Shown piece by piece: positions 26,590 through 34,943 of a stretch of DNA of 64,000 bases (its first letter is position 1; every line of letters begins with the position of its first letter). The stretch spans positions 1-64,000 of the forward strand of contig NZ_CP015285.1 in the NCBI RefSeq assembly GCF_001639105.2, in the 5' to 3' direction. Position numbers and translations under genes: made by a program. The notes under the pieces are model-generated. The model did no database searches and was not told the DNA's origin. It was given only the letters and a program-made list of their open reading frames with translations. The DNA comes from Azospirillum humicireducens. Lineage in GTDB: Bacteria; Pseudomonadota; Alphaproteobacteria; Azospirillales; Azospirillaceae.

Positions 26590-26814
26590 ATGAGCCAAGT
26601 CGGCAAGATGGATGCATGTGCATCCAAGCGATGCGGAAACATAACCCCCAATGTGAAGGCTGTTGAGGTTCGGGGCGGATGTCGTCGGCACGAAGACGAC
26701 CAGGAGCATTGGCGTAAGGTTGCGGCAGCCTGGAACTCATTCGACGAAAAGCACGGGTGCTTTGCCGACGAATGGAACCGGGAGTTCATGTCCGAAGACG
26801 CTCAAGGCCGCTAA
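26590..26814 (+). CDS. Small hypothetical protein, 74 residues
   Basis: The ATG at 26590 follows a GGAGAGGG RBS. The product has four Cys in its first half (DACASKRC, GGCRRH) and an acidic C-terminal helix (EHWRKVAAAWNSFDEKHGCFADEWNREF). The pattern W..N.F.EKHG.FADEW..F faintly resembles the C-terminal tail of CcdA-type antitoxins. There is no DNA-binding N-terminus of that family and no toxin gene beside it. No function is assigned. Codon use is less GC-biased than its neighbours, which hints at a recent or foreign gene. Confidence 0.5.
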   Translation: MSQVGKMDACASKRCGNITPNVKAVEVRGGCRRHEDDQEHWRKVAAAWNSFDEKHGCFADEWNREFMSEDAQGR

Positions 26815-26851
26815 ATAGATGCCAGCCTGCACCTCGCAGGACTGCAAGCTT

Positions 26852-28069
26852 TCACTCCCGCCCCAGCCACTCCACCATCCCCTTGCCGGCCGCCACGCCC
26901 ATGGCGAAGCAGCCCTGCAACAGATAGCCGCCGGTCGGCGCCTCCCAGTCCAGCATCTCGCCGGCCAGGAACAGGCCGGGGCGGCGGGTCAGCATCAGCC
27001 GGTCGTCCAACTCCGGCAGGCGGACACCGCCGGCCGAGGAGATCGCCCGTTCGATCGGGCGCACGCCGGTCAGCACCACCGCCAGCCCCTTGATCTGCCG
27101 GGCCAGCGCCACCGGGTCGGTCAGGTCCGCGGCGGGAGCGAACTCGCGCAGCAGGGCGGCGCGCGGTCCGGTCAGCGACAGCGATTTCTTCAGCAATGTG
27201 GAGAGCGACTCCGCACCGCGGCGGCGCAGGCGCTTGACCAGCTCGGCCTCCGCCATGTCCGGCAGCAGGTCCAGCGTCAGGGTCGCCCAGCCCTCCGCCG
27301 CGATGGCGTCGCGCAGCGGGGCGCTCAGCGCATAGACCGCGCCGCCCTCGATTCCGGTCCCGGTGATGACGAACTCGCCCTTCAGGCGGCGGCCGGCAGC
27401 GGACAAGCCGACGCTCTTCACCGGCTGGCCGGCGAAGCGGTCGCTCAGGTGATCGGACCAGGGCACCTCGAAGCCCATGTTGGACGGCACCAGCGGTGCC
27501 ACCTCCACCCCCAGCCCCTCCAGCAGCGGAACCCAGCCGCCATCCGATCCCGTGCGCGGCCAGCTCGCCCCGCCCAGAGCCAGCAGGGTGGCGCGCGGGG
27601 AGACGGTGACGGACTCCCCGCCATGGTGGAACGCCAGCGCACCGGTCCCGTCCCAGCCGGTCCAGCGGTGGCGGCTGTGCAGGGTGACGCCCAGCCCGTC
27701 CAGCCGCCGCAGCCAGGCGCGGACCAGGGTGGATGCCTTCATCTGCACCGGGAAGACCCGGCCGCTGCTGCCGACGAAGGTCTGGATGCCCAGCCCGGCG
27801 GCCCAGCCGCGCAGGTCGTCGGGCGAGAAGCCGGCCAGAAGTCGGCGGAACAGCGGCTCCGCCGCGCCATAGCGGGGCAGGAAGCGGTCGAGCGGTTCCG
27901 AATGGGTCAGGTTCAGCCCGCCCCGCCCGGCCAGCAGCAGCTTGCGCGCCGGGGTGGGCGTGTGGTCGAACACGGCGACCCGCAGGCCGGCACCGGCTGC
28001 GATCTCCGCCGCCATCAGCCCGGCAGGGCCGGCGCCGACGATCGCCACGTCAGGGGTGGTATGGGGCAC
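26852..28069 (-). CDS. HI0933/TIGR03862-type FAD-dependent flavoprotein
   Basis: A 405-residue cytoplasmic protein. The FAD-binding motif GAGPAGLMAAEIAA is at about 11-24, followed by GRGGLNLTHSEP, characteristic of the HI0933 (BaiN-like) family. LLALGGASWPRTGSDGG and the C-terminal LFLAGEMLDWEAPTGGYLLQGCFAMG complete the fold. The reaction is not established for this branch; related BaiN is linked to bile-acid reduction in gut bacteria. The start is GTG with a weak RBS. A C/T-rich inverted repeat lies upstream, in the gap to the next minus-strand gene. Confidence 0.86.
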   Translation of the reverse strand: MPHTTPDVAIVGAGPAGLMAAEIAAGAGLRVAVFDHTPTPARKLLLAGRGGLNLTHSEPLDRFLPRYGAAEPLFRRLLAGFSPDDLRGWAAGLGIQTFVGSSGRVFPVQMKASTLVRAWLRRLDGLGVTLHSRHRWTGWDGTGALAFHHGGESVTVSPRATLLALGGASWPRTGSDGGWVPLLEGLGVEVAPLVPSNMGFEVPWSDHLSDRFAGQPVKSVGLSAAGRRLKGEFVITGTGIEGGAVYALSAPLRDAIAAEGWATLTLDLLPDMAEAELVKRLRRRGAESLSTLLKKSLSLTGPRAALLREFAPAADLTDPVALARQIKGLAVVLTGVRPIERAISSAGGVRLPELDDRLMLTRRPGLFLAGEMLDWEAPTGGYLLQGCFAMGVAAGKGMVEWLGRE

Positions 28070-28094
28070 TTGGCAGGGCTTTCACAAATGGACG

Positions 28095-28136
28095 TGCCCC
28101 CGCCCTTCCCATGCTGCGCGGGGAGGGGAGGGGGCA
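28095..28136. repeat. Imperfect inverted repeat, C/T-rich left arm
   Basis: TGCCCCCGCCCTTCCC at 28095-28110 pairs, with a few mismatches, with 28120-28136. It is of the same style as the repeat at 9396-9496 and sits between two minus-strand genes, where it could act as a terminator-like structure. Confidence 0.5.
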
Positions 28137-28164
28137 TTCTCGTCTCGACCCCGGTTTCCCGAAA

Positions 28165-28431
28165 TCAGTCCTCGTAATCCTGATCCTGCGCCACTTCCTC
28201 GGCGAGGTCGGCGGCGAGATCGGCGAAATAGCCGGCATCGACGTCCAGGCCGTTCTCCTCGCAGATGCGCATGAAGATGCGGTAGGCGTGCAGGATGGCG
28301 ACGTCGAGGACGACGAGGTCGCCTTCCTCGCTGTGGCGGTCGGTGATGTCCCGCTCCTGCAGGGTGGCGACGATGTCGTGCGCGGCGGCCTGCAGGACCG
28401 CGTCCATGGCTTGTTTGTGTTGGGTCGACAT
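28165..28431 (-). CDS. Hypothetical acidic protein, 88 residues
   Basis: The ATG at 28431 has an AAGGAT RBS. The product is acidic and helical (MSTQHKQAMDAVLQAAAHDIVATLQ, VVLDVAILHAYRIFMRICEENGLDVDAGYF, LAADLAEEVAQDQDYED). No signal or TM is visible. I do not recognise the family. It lies 95 bp upstream of the flavoprotein gene on the same strand, so it may be co-transcribed. Confidence 0.6.
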   Translation of the reverse strand: MSTQHKQAMDAVLQAAAHDIVATLQERDITDRHSEEGDLVVLDVAILHAYRIFMRICEENGLDVDAGYFADLAADLAEEVAQDQDYED

Positions 28432-28685
28432 CGTTTGGATCCTTGTCCCGGTCGTGCTTCGCGCCCCCGCCCGGCCTGACCGGCGCCGCATGGCCGGCGG
28501 GGGTGGTCGAACCGTCGAAGGAAACGGGCGCGCCCCGGCTCACATGTGAAGGGGTTACGTTCGTCCGCGATAGTTCGGCCTCCCCCTTGTTGTAGAATCC
28601 TTTTTCAGGGGCGAACAAGCCCCTTCACGGAGGGCCGCGGTGTGACCTTCCGGGTAGCTCCGTACCGCTTTCCGGTGCAGCTTCT

Positions 28686-29666
28686 TCAGCGCTTGGCGGG
28701 GGCGAGCAGCGCCGCGCCGACATAGCCCAGCGCCTTGCCCTTGCGCCCGACCCTGTACCAGCCGCCGACGGCCTCCATCACCGTCACCCGCTCACCCGCA
28801 TCCAGCACGTCCAGCACCTTGGCGTCGCAGACCGGGGCGACGCGCAGATTGCCGGCGGTGCGCAGCCGGGCGACGCTTCCCTGCGGCAGGCGGGCGGTCT
28901 GCGCCCGTTCCGATTGGATCCTGGGCAGGCCGCCGGGCAGAGCGCAGCCGCGGTCCTCCGGGGCAGCCTTGGCATAACGGCCGGGCTTGGCCGGGAGGGC
29001 AGGCTCGCCGCGGTCGGCCCCGGCCTCCGTCAGGTAGGCGCTGGTGACATAGCCCGGCGGCTTGCCGGCACGTCCCACCCGCTGCCAGCCATTCACCGGC
29101 GCGCCGAAGGCCTCCACACGGTCGCCCTTCTCCACGGTATCGAGGACCCGGCCCTTGGCGTCCGGCGTGGCGCGCAGATAGATGCCGGCGGTGGCGACCA
29201 TCGTCCGCCGGGCGGCAGCGGGCTTTTCCGGCTCTCTCGGCGCCGGTTGTGCGGTTGGCCCGGGCTGCGGCTTCACCGGCGGCAAGGGTGGAAGCACAAC
29301 GGGAGCTTGCCCCGCATCGCTACTCTTTGGATCGGTGTCCTGGGGATCGGCAGGCTTCGGTGTCGGCGTTCTCGCCGCGGGGGCGGCCGTCCGGACCGGG
29401 GTGGCGGCCGGGCCGGTCTGCGGGCCGACAGGCGACAGCGGGGCAGGCGCCACCGGCGGATGTTCCCAGACCACATCCGGGTTCGGCGGCGGCGAAACCG
29501 GCCGTGCCGGGGTCAGGCGGGGCAGGGCGACGATCGGGGCCAGGGGCGGGGTGAAGCGCTCGGTCGACGTCTCGGCCGGCATCTGGGCCAGCACACCGGT
29601 TGGTGCGGCGAGCAGCAGGACCAGCGCCGATGCCCGCCGGAGTCCTTTCGGAAACATGCCCCCCAT
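28686..29666 (-). CDS. Exported protein with two SH3b domains
   Basis: A 326-residue protein. A signal peptide covers about 1-27 (cleavage VLA|Q). A Pro/Thr/Ala-rich linker follows (about 30-150), probably crossing the cell-wall layer. Two bacterial SH3 domains follow: residues about 154-213 (GIYLRATPDAKGRVLDTVEKGDRVE..WQRVGRAGKPPGYVTSAYL) and about 262-321 (GNLRVAPVCDAKVLDVLDAGERVTV..WYRVGRKGKALGYVGAALL). SH3b domains commonly bind peptidoglycan or mediate protein contacts. It is 13 nt downstream of the coiled-coil exported protein, so the two form an operon. An envelope role is inferred. Confidence 0.75.
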   Translation of the reverse strand: MGGMFPKGLRRASALVLLLAAPTGVLAQMPAETSTERFTPPLAPIVALPRLTPARPVSPPPNPDVVWEHPPVAPAPLSPVGPQTGPAATPVRTAAPAARTPTPKPADPQDTDPKSSDAGQAPVVLPPLPPVKPQPGPTAQPAPREPEKPAAARRTMVATAGIYLRATPDAKGRVLDTVEKGDRVEAFGAPVNGWQRVGRAGKPPGYVTSAYLTEAGADRGEPALPAKPGRYAKAAPEDRGCALPGGLPRIQSERAQTARLPQGSVARLRTAGNLRVAPVCDAKVLDVLDAGERVTVMEAVGGWYRVGRKGKALGYVGAALLAPAKR

Positions 29667-29679
29667 CGGCCCTCACCCC

Positions 29680-30852
29680 TCAGTCAAGCGTGATGCGGGC
29701 GATCAGCGTCGGCAGGGTCTGGCAGCGCAGAAGTCCGTCCAGCGTCCGGTGTTCGGTCAGCCGCAGGGTGAGGGCGCAGCCGAAGGAGTTCACCGCCAAT
29801 TCGGTTTGCGCCAGGGCGCCGACGATGCTGGACGGCCGCGCGATGCTGTAGCCGGGGGCGCCCAGCTTGCCCGCCAGCGCCCCGTTGACCGGGCTGAAGC
29901 CGTCGATCTCCAGGGTCATCGGTCCCAGGTTCTGAACCACCACCTCGGAACTCGGGTCCTCCTTGGTGGCATAGAGCTGGACCGGCACGGCGCGGCGGCG
30001 GGCGATCCAATCCTTCAGCGCCAGATTGGCGACCACCGGATCGCGGCTTTGCAGAGCCGCCTCCATCGCCGTCTGGCGCAATGCCGGGTCGTTGCCGCCC
30101 AGAGCGGCCTCGAAGGCGGCCAGCCGTGCCGCGCGGTCGTTGCCGGCCAGCTTGCCGCGGAGGTCGGCCAACTGGGCGATTCGTGCCTCGACGGCGCGGC
30201 GCTCGGTCTCGGCGCGGGCGGCTTCGGCCTTGGCGGCGGCGGTCTGCTGGGCCAGCCGCTCCTCTTCGCGCCGGCGGCGTTCTGTGTCATCGGCCAGCCT
30301 TTGGACGGCGTCGCGGTCCAGCTGTTCGCGCAGGCTCCTGGCTTCCGCCGTGCCCAGCACCACGGTGCGGCCTGGCAGTTCCGCGGCGGGCTTGCCGATG
30401 CCGTCGAGCAGGTCGGGGGTCTGCGGCGTCAGCGTCACCGTCCAGCCATCGGGGCCGCGGGTGGCGAGCGCGGTCGCGATCCAAGTCTTCGCCAGACCGG
30501 CATCGGCCGCCGGGCGCAGGAAGGTCACCGGTCCTTCGCGGCTGTCGACCAGATAGGTCGGGGCGCCCAGCACCAGCTTTGCCGTCACCCGCGCCGTCGC
30601 TTGCGGTTCCGGCGTTTGGGCGGACGCCTTGGACAGCGGCTCCACCATCAGCGATTCGATGCGCCAGGGCGCCGGCAGCATTGCCTCGATGCGGGTGCGG
30701 ATGGCGGCTTCCGGACTCTGTTCGGCCGGGACGGTTTCCGCGGCACGGGCATATCCGGAAGGCAGGGCGAGGGCCGCTCCCCCGGCCAACAGGGCAGCGA
30801 TGGCGCAGGCCGCGACGCAGCCCGTGAATCGTCCATTTCCCGGTCGCTTCAT
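29680..30852 (-). CDS. Exported coiled-coil protein of unknown function
   Basis: A 390-residue protein. A signal peptide covers about 1-38 (cleavage near ARA|AET). A mixed domain (about 40-180) is followed by a charged coiled coil (about 185-240, rich in Arg, Glu and Ala). The C-terminal beta-rich part carries two Cys (SFGCALTL, LLRCQTL) that could form a disulfide. No family is recognised. The ATG at 30852 was chosen because GGAAGGA lies 8 nt upstream; an in-frame ATG 15 nt earlier has none. It is first gene of the operon with the SH3b protein. Confidence 0.65.
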   Translation of the reverse strand: MKRPGNGRFTGCVAACAIAALLAGGAALALPSGYARAAETVPAEQSPEAAIRTRIEAMLPAPWRIESLMVEPLSKASAQTPEPQATARVTAKLVLGAPTYLVDSREGPVTFLRPAADAGLAKTWIATALATRGPDGWTVTLTPQTPDLLDGIGKPAAELPGRTVVLGTAEARSLREQLDRDAVQRLADDTERRRREEERLAQQTAAAKAEAARAETERRAVEARIAQLADLRGKLAGNDRAARLAAFEAALGGNDPALRQTAMEAALQSRDPVVANLALKDWIARRRAVPVQLYATKEDPSSEVVVQNLGPMTLEIDGFSPVNGALAGKLGAPGYSIARPSSIVGALAQTELAVNSFGCALTLRLTEHRTLDGLLRCQTLPTLIARITLD

Positions 30853-31162
30853 CGCCGATCCTTCCACCGCCCGGTCCGTCCGTCAGGCCGTTCCGCCCAA
30901 TCGGTGTCCGCCCGATTCCCGCAGGAATGATTCGGCACTGGTATAGCGAAGGTTTGAGCCAAGGGAAGCGGCTTTTCCCGGCAACCTGTCGATCTGTGGT
31001 TGGAAGCGATACCCGCCTGCGCCCGATTGTCGCGTCGAACCGCAGCCGTGGGTCGAAATTGACTTGGATGGCACACGCCGCTTGCAATATCGTCACACAA
31101 ATGGATGTATTGCCCCGAACCACGCGGGCGGAACGCGCAACGGATGAGGAACGGGAATTCCC
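30853..31162. other. Divergent intergenic region upstream of the RHH gene
   Basis: A 310-base gap between the exported coiled-coil gene and the RHH gene. TTGACT at 31059-31064 with TGCAAT at 31083-31088 (18-bp spacing) is a possible sigma-70 promoter for the RHH gene, 75 bp before its ATG. No repeats or RNA gene were seen. Confidence 0.35.
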
Positions 31163-31480
31163 ATGGCGGGCACGGGCGGGGGTAAGGAAGGGCCGGGATT
31201 GCTCTGCCGCAACGTGAAGGTGAGCGGGCGTCGAACAAGCCTCAGGATGGAGCCGTACATCTGGGACTCGCTGAAGGAAATCTGCGAGCGTGAGCGGCTG
31301 AGCTTGAACGAGATTTGCAGCCGGATCGACGAACGGCGCGGGGAGGCGAACCTGACCGCCTCCATCCGCGTGTTCATCGTCAGCTATTTCCGCACCGCCA
31401 TCGGCAACCGCGGCTTCTCGGAAGACGGTCCGTCGCCCCTTCTGCGCAAGGCGATGGACGACGCCGTTCCGATGGACTGA
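31163..31480 (+). CDS. Ribbon-helix-helix domain protein (RHH_4 type)
   Basis: A 105-residue protein. The core NVKVSGRRTSLRMEPYIWDSLKEICERERLSLNEICSRID matches the RHH_4 family seen widely in Rhodospirillales and Rhizobiales. It is probably a DNA-binding protein with a short beta strand and two helices, followed by TASIRVFIVSYFRTA. The ATG has a GGAACGGG-type RBS. Genes of this family often stand alone, and the operator is not known. It converges on the HAD gene. Confidence 0.75.
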   Translation: MAGTGGGKEGPGLLCRNVKVSGRRTSLRMEPYIWDSLKEICERERLSLNEICSRIDERRGEANLTASIRVFIVSYFRTAIGNRGFSEDGPSPLLRKAMDDAVPMD

Positions 31481-31507
31481 CGGGGCCGACGCCCGGACAA
31501 CGGACGC

Positions 31508-32386
31508 TCACCAGCGCAGGCTGGGCATCGCATAGGTCGGCATGTGGCCGGAGGCATCGGCCAATGCCCGCAGGTTGACCGGGTCGACCGCCTCGCCCCA
31601 GGCCGCTCCGCCCAACTCCTCCTGGTGGATGCCGGCGGTGACCAGCGACACGTCGATTCCGGCGGCGTTGGCGCCGGCGACATCGGTGCGCAGGCTGTCG
31701 CCCACGCCCAGGATGCGGCTCTTGTCCGCGATGCCCAGCAGCCTGAAGCAGCGCTCATAGACAGGGGCATAGGGCTTGCCGTGCTGGCGCACGTCGCCGC
31801 CCATCTCCTCGTAGCGGGCGGCCAGCGTGCCGGCGCAGATCACCAGCATCGGCCCGACCATCACCACGAGATCCGGGTTGGCGCAGATCATCGGCAGGCC
31901 GGCGGCAAGGCAGGCGTCCAGTTGCGGCTGATAGTCCGCCACCGTCTCGCCGAAGGTCACGATGCCGGTGTTCACGACGAAGTCGGCTTCGTCCGGGGTT
32001 GCCGCAACCTGATAGCCGAGCCCGTCATAGACATCGGTGTCGCGGTCCGGTCCGATATGGTAGAGCCGCCGGCCCAGCGCCGCATGCCAGGGATCGTCGC
32101 GGTCGCGCAGCGCCTCGTAGGTCGCCTCGCCCGAGGTCATGACATGGTTGTAGCGGTCGCGCCCCAGCCCCATTCCGTCCAGCTTCTCGATCACGCCGGT
32201 GGTGCGGCGCGGGGCGTTGGACAGAAGGCACACGGTTTTGCCGGCGGCACGCATGCGGTCCAGGCAGTCGGGCACGCCGGGATAGGGCCTCTCGCCGTCA
32301 TGCAGAACGCCCCACAGGTCCAGGATGAACCCGTCGTAACGGTCGATAACCTCGGCGATGCCGGAAATCTGTCGGATGTCGGCCAT
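31508..32386 (-). CDS. Class IIA HAD-superfamily protein, TIGR01459 type
   Basis: A 292-residue cytoplasmic protein. Motif 1 is LDLWGVLHDG, motif 2 is LLSNAPRRT, the conserved Lys is in GKPYAPVYERC, and motif 4 is GVGDSLRTDVAGANAAGID. This arrangement is that of NagD-like (class IIA) sugar-phosphate phosphatases. The second Asp of the classical DxD nucleophile motif is replaced by Trp, as in the TIGR01459 subgroup, so a normal phosphatase reaction is uncertain. The ATG at 32386 starts the conserved protein; the upstream extension lacks family features. It follows the GT4 gene on the same strand. Confidence 0.82.
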   Translation of the reverse strand: MADIRQISGIAEVIDRYDGFILDLWGVLHDGERPYPGVPDCLDRMRAAGKTVCLLSNAPRRTTGVIEKLDGMGLGRDRYNHVMTSGEATYEALRDRDDPWHAALGRRLYHIGPDRDTDVYDGLGYQVAATPDEADFVVNTGIVTFGETVADYQPQLDACLAAGLPMICANPDLVVMVGPMLVICAGTLAARYEEMGGDVRQHGKPYAPVYERCFRLLGIADKSRILGVGDSLRTDVAGANAAGIDVSLVTAGIHQEELGGAAWGEAVDPVNLRALADASGHMPTYAMPSLRW

Positions 32387-32441
32387 GGTATCCGGTCGGT
32401 TGATGGTGGGTTGAAAGTCGGATTGCGTCAACAGGCTGGTC

Positions 32442-33680
32442 TTAACCAAGTTGCAGCAACTCCGCATAGACCGCCAATGTCTCTGCGCACATGCGGTCCT
32501 TGGTGTAGCGGTCCGCCACGAAGTCAATGGCGCGGGCGCCGATGGCGTCGCGCTGTTCCGGGGTCAGCGACAGCGCCTCGTCCAGGGCACGGGCCAGCGC
32601 GTCCGGATCGTCCGGCGGGACCACCCAGGCTGTTTCGCCGGGGACGACGGTCTCCTGATAGGCACCGATGGCCGAGACGATCACCGGCTTGCCCATCGCC
32701 TGCGCTTCCACGATCACCCGCCCGAAGGCTTCCGGTTCCCGCGAGGCGGAGACGACCACCGTCGACAACAGGTAGGCCGCGGCCATGTCGCTGCAATGGT
32801 CGGTCATCCGCACCACGCCGCGCAGGCCGTTGGCGGCGATGCGGTTCTCCAGTTCCTCCCGGTAGCCGGTGCGGCCCTGGTCCGAGCCGACCAGCAGGGC
32901 CAGCACGTCCTTGCGTCCCAGCTTCGCCAGCGCGTCGATCAGCACGATCTGGCCCTTCCAGCGGGTCAGCCGGCCGGGCAGCAGGATCACCGGCCGGTCG
33001 TCCGGCAGGTTCCATTGCTTGGCGAGCGTCACCAGCCGCGTCGGGCTCACCCGGTCGGGGGCGAAGACGCTGCGGTCGATGCCGCGATGGATGACGCGCA
33101 CCCGCGCCGGATCGACCGGGTAGTTGCCCAGCACATGGTCGCGGATGAAGCCGGAGATGGCGACCACCCGCTCGCCCCGTGCCATCACCGAGTTGTACCA
33201 GCGCTTCAGCCGGCCGCCGACCGGTCCGCTGCCGAAATTGTAGGGGGCGTGGAAGGTGGTCATGTAGCGCGCACCGGTCTCGCGGCAGGCCAGCCACGCG
33301 CTCCAGGCCGGGGCGCGGGAGCGGGCATGGACGATGTCCACCTTGTGCTCGCGGATGATGGCGGCCAGCCGGCGGGCGTTGCGGCGGATGGTCAGCGGGT
33401 TCTTGGAGGCCAGCGGCAGGGTCAGGTGGGTGATGCGGGCGCGGTCCAGTTCGCGCACCATCGGCCCGCCTTCCGACGCCACCAGCGGTGTGCCGCCGGC
33501 CGCCTGCAGGGCCAGCGCCATGTCGATGCAGCCGCGCTCCGCCCCGCCGGTGACCAGCGTCGGCACCACCTGCAGCACCGTCGGCGCCCGGCCGTCCGGC
33601 CAGCGGGGGAGTCGGGTGTCCTGATGGGCGTCCGCGTTGCGCGGGGACTGGTCGGTGGTAAGGTGGGGGTCGAAATCCAT
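32442..33680 (-). CDS. Glycosyltransferase family 4 (GT-B)
   Basis: A 412-residue enzyme. The N-terminal Rossmann domain starts VLQVVPTLVTGGAERGCIDMA, a common opening for LPS/polysaccharide GT4 enzymes. The donor-binding domain contains PVILLPGRLTRWKGQIVLIDAL and the EX7E motif in EPEAFGRVIVEAQAMG. A retaining transfer of a sugar from a nucleotide-sugar to a cell-surface glycan is likely; donor and acceptor are unknown. The ATG at 33680 was chosen over an in-frame TTG 18 nt upstream. It is transcribed divergently from the alpha/beta hydrolase. Confidence 0.87.
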   Translation of the reverse strand: MDFDPHLTTDQSPRNADAHQDTRLPRWPDGRAPTVLQVVPTLVTGGAERGCIDMALALQAAGGTPLVASEGGPMVRELDRARITHLTLPLASKNPLTIRRNARRLAAIIREHKVDIVHARSRAPAWSAWLACRETGARYMTTFHAPYNFGSGPVGGRLKRWYNSVMARGERVVAISGFIRDHVLGNYPVDPARVRVIHRGIDRSVFAPDRVSPTRLVTLAKQWNLPDDRPVILLPGRLTRWKGQIVLIDALAKLGRKDVLALLVGSDQGRTGYREELENRIAANGLRGVVRMTDHCSDMAAAYLLSTVVVSASREPEAFGRVIVEAQAMGKPVIVSAIGAYQETVVPGETAWVVPPDDPDALARALDEALSLTPEQRDAIGARAIDFVADRYTKDRMCAETLAVYAELLQLG

Positions 33681-33793
33681 GATGCCGGCTGCTCGCAAGG
33701 GGCGGCCCGGAACCGGCCGCAGGCCCCGGCATGCCGGCGTCCGTCGAACCGGTGTCCGACCGCATGCCGGTATCCGTTGCCGAAGGTGACCGT

Positions 33794-34591
33794 ATGACCG
33801 AAACCGCAGCCCAACCGGGCGGCGCGCACCATAGCCTAACGCGCGGTGCGGCGACCATAGCCTATCACCACACCCCTGCCGGCCCGTCCGGGCAGGGCAA
33901 GCCCGGAGTGATGTTCCTGGGCGGCTTCATGTCCGACATGACCGGCGGCAAGGCGACCACGCTGGAGGCTTGGGCGGTGGAGCGCGGCCTGTCCTTCACC
34001 CGTTTCGACTATCAGGGCCATGGCGCCTCCAGCGGCCGGTTTGCCGACGGCACCATCGGCCTGTGGGCCGACGACGCGCTGGCGGTGCTGGACCGGGTGA
34101 CGACGGGGCCGCAGATCCTGGTCGGCTCCTCCATGGGCGGCTGGATGATGCTGCTGGCGGCAACGCGCCGGCCGGAGCGGGTGGCCGGCTTGGTCGGCAT
34201 CGCCCCGGCCCCCGATTTCACCGAAGACCTGATGTGGGACATCTTCGATGCCGGCGTCCGCCGCCAGATCATGGAGGAGGGCGTGTGGAACCGCCCGTCT
34301 GAGTATGGCCCGGAACCCCAGCCGATCACCCGCGCCCTGATCGAGGACGGCCGCAACCACCTGCTTCTGCGCGGCCCCATCGCCTTCACAGGTCCCGTGC
34401 GCCTGCTGCACGGCCAGCGCGATCCCGACGTCCCTTGGCAGTTCAGCCTGCGCATCGCCGAGGCGCTGACCGGCGACGATGTCCGTGTCACCCTGGTGAA
34501 GGACGGCGATCATCGCCTGTCCCGTCCCCAGGATCTGGACCTGCTATGCCGCACGGTCGGTGCTCTGGTGGATGAAATCGGGGTGGATTGA
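33794..34591 (+). CDS. Alpha/beta hydrolase (ABHD10-like)
   Basis: A 265-residue cytoplasmic hydrolase. The nucleophile elbow GSSMGG carries the catalytic Ser. RFDYQGHGASSG is a typical oxyanion/strand segment, HGQRDPDVPW holds the catalytic Asp region, and GDHRLSRPQD holds the catalytic His. The overall pattern resembles ABHD10-type thioesterases/esterases. The substrate is unknown. The ATG at 33794 has a GAAGGTGA RBS; two upstream in-frame ATGs have none. tRNA-Ser follows 80 bp downstream. Confidence 0.82.
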   Translation: MTETAAQPGGAHHSLTRGAATIAYHHTPAGPSGQGKPGVMFLGGFMSDMTGGKATTLEAWAVERGLSFTRFDYQGHGASSGRFADGTIGLWADDALAVLDRVTTGPQILVGSSMGGWMMLLAATRRPERVAGLVGIAPAPDFTEDLMWDIFDAGVRRQIMEEGVWNRPSEYGPEPQPITRALIEDGRNHLLLRGPIAFTGPVRLLHGQRDPDVPWQFSLRIAEALTGDDVRVTLVKDGDHRLSRPQDLDLLCRTVGALVDEIGVD

Positions 34592-34671
34592 GGCGTTGGG
34601 AAAAAAGTGTCGCCCGCGTGAAACGGAGGCTTGCATCGCCGTGAACCTCTGGCTATAACGCGGGCCTCTAC

Positions 34672-34762
34672 GGAGGGGTGGCCGAGCGGTTGAAGGCGCA
34701 CGCCTGGAAAGTGTGTATACGTCAAAAGCGTATCGAGGGTTCGAATCCCTCTCCCTCCGCCA
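34672..34762 (+). tRNA. tRNA-Ser (anticodon GGA)
   Basis: A 91-nt gene with a long variable arm, as expected for serine. The acceptor stem GGAGGGG pairs with TCCCTCC (one G-T pair), the discriminator base is G and CCA is encoded. The anticodon loop is CTGGAAA, giving GGA, which reads UCC and UCU. The T-arm GGTTCGAATCC is canonical. Confidence 0.96.
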
Positions 34763-34769
34763 CGAATTC

Positions 34770-34811
34770 AGGCTGAAGCGTCGATTTGAGAAAATCCGCT
34801 TCAGCCTTTTT
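34770..34811 (+). terminator. tRNA-Ser terminator
   Basis: AGGCTGAAGCG (34770-34780) pairs perfectly with CGCTTCAGCCT, across a 16-nt AT-rich loop, followed by a T run (34807-34811). It starts 7 nt after the CCA end of tRNA-Ser. Confidence 0.85.
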
Positions 34812-34841
34812 CTTTTTCCGGTCAGGCGATGATCTCATACC

Positions 34842-34943
34842 CTCTTGATCCTGACCTGTCAGGATCAAGAGCTTCGGCGGCATGGGCCGCCGCCGCGCCA
34901 GTCGGCGCGGATACCAGCGGTCATCATCAATGACCGCTGGTAT
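34842..34943. repeat. Cluster of consecutive perfect hairpins (palindromic element)
   Basis: Three or four inverted repeats follow one another without gaps. CTCTTGATCCTGAC (34842-34855) pairs with 34858-34871. GCGGC and CCGCGCC-type hairpins lie around 34873-34910. ATACCAGCGGTCAT (34911-34924) pairs perfectly with 34930-34943 around a CATCA loop. The right end overlaps the last codons of the LysR gene. The structure looks like a mobile palindromic repeat or a structured RNA. Confidence 0.75.
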
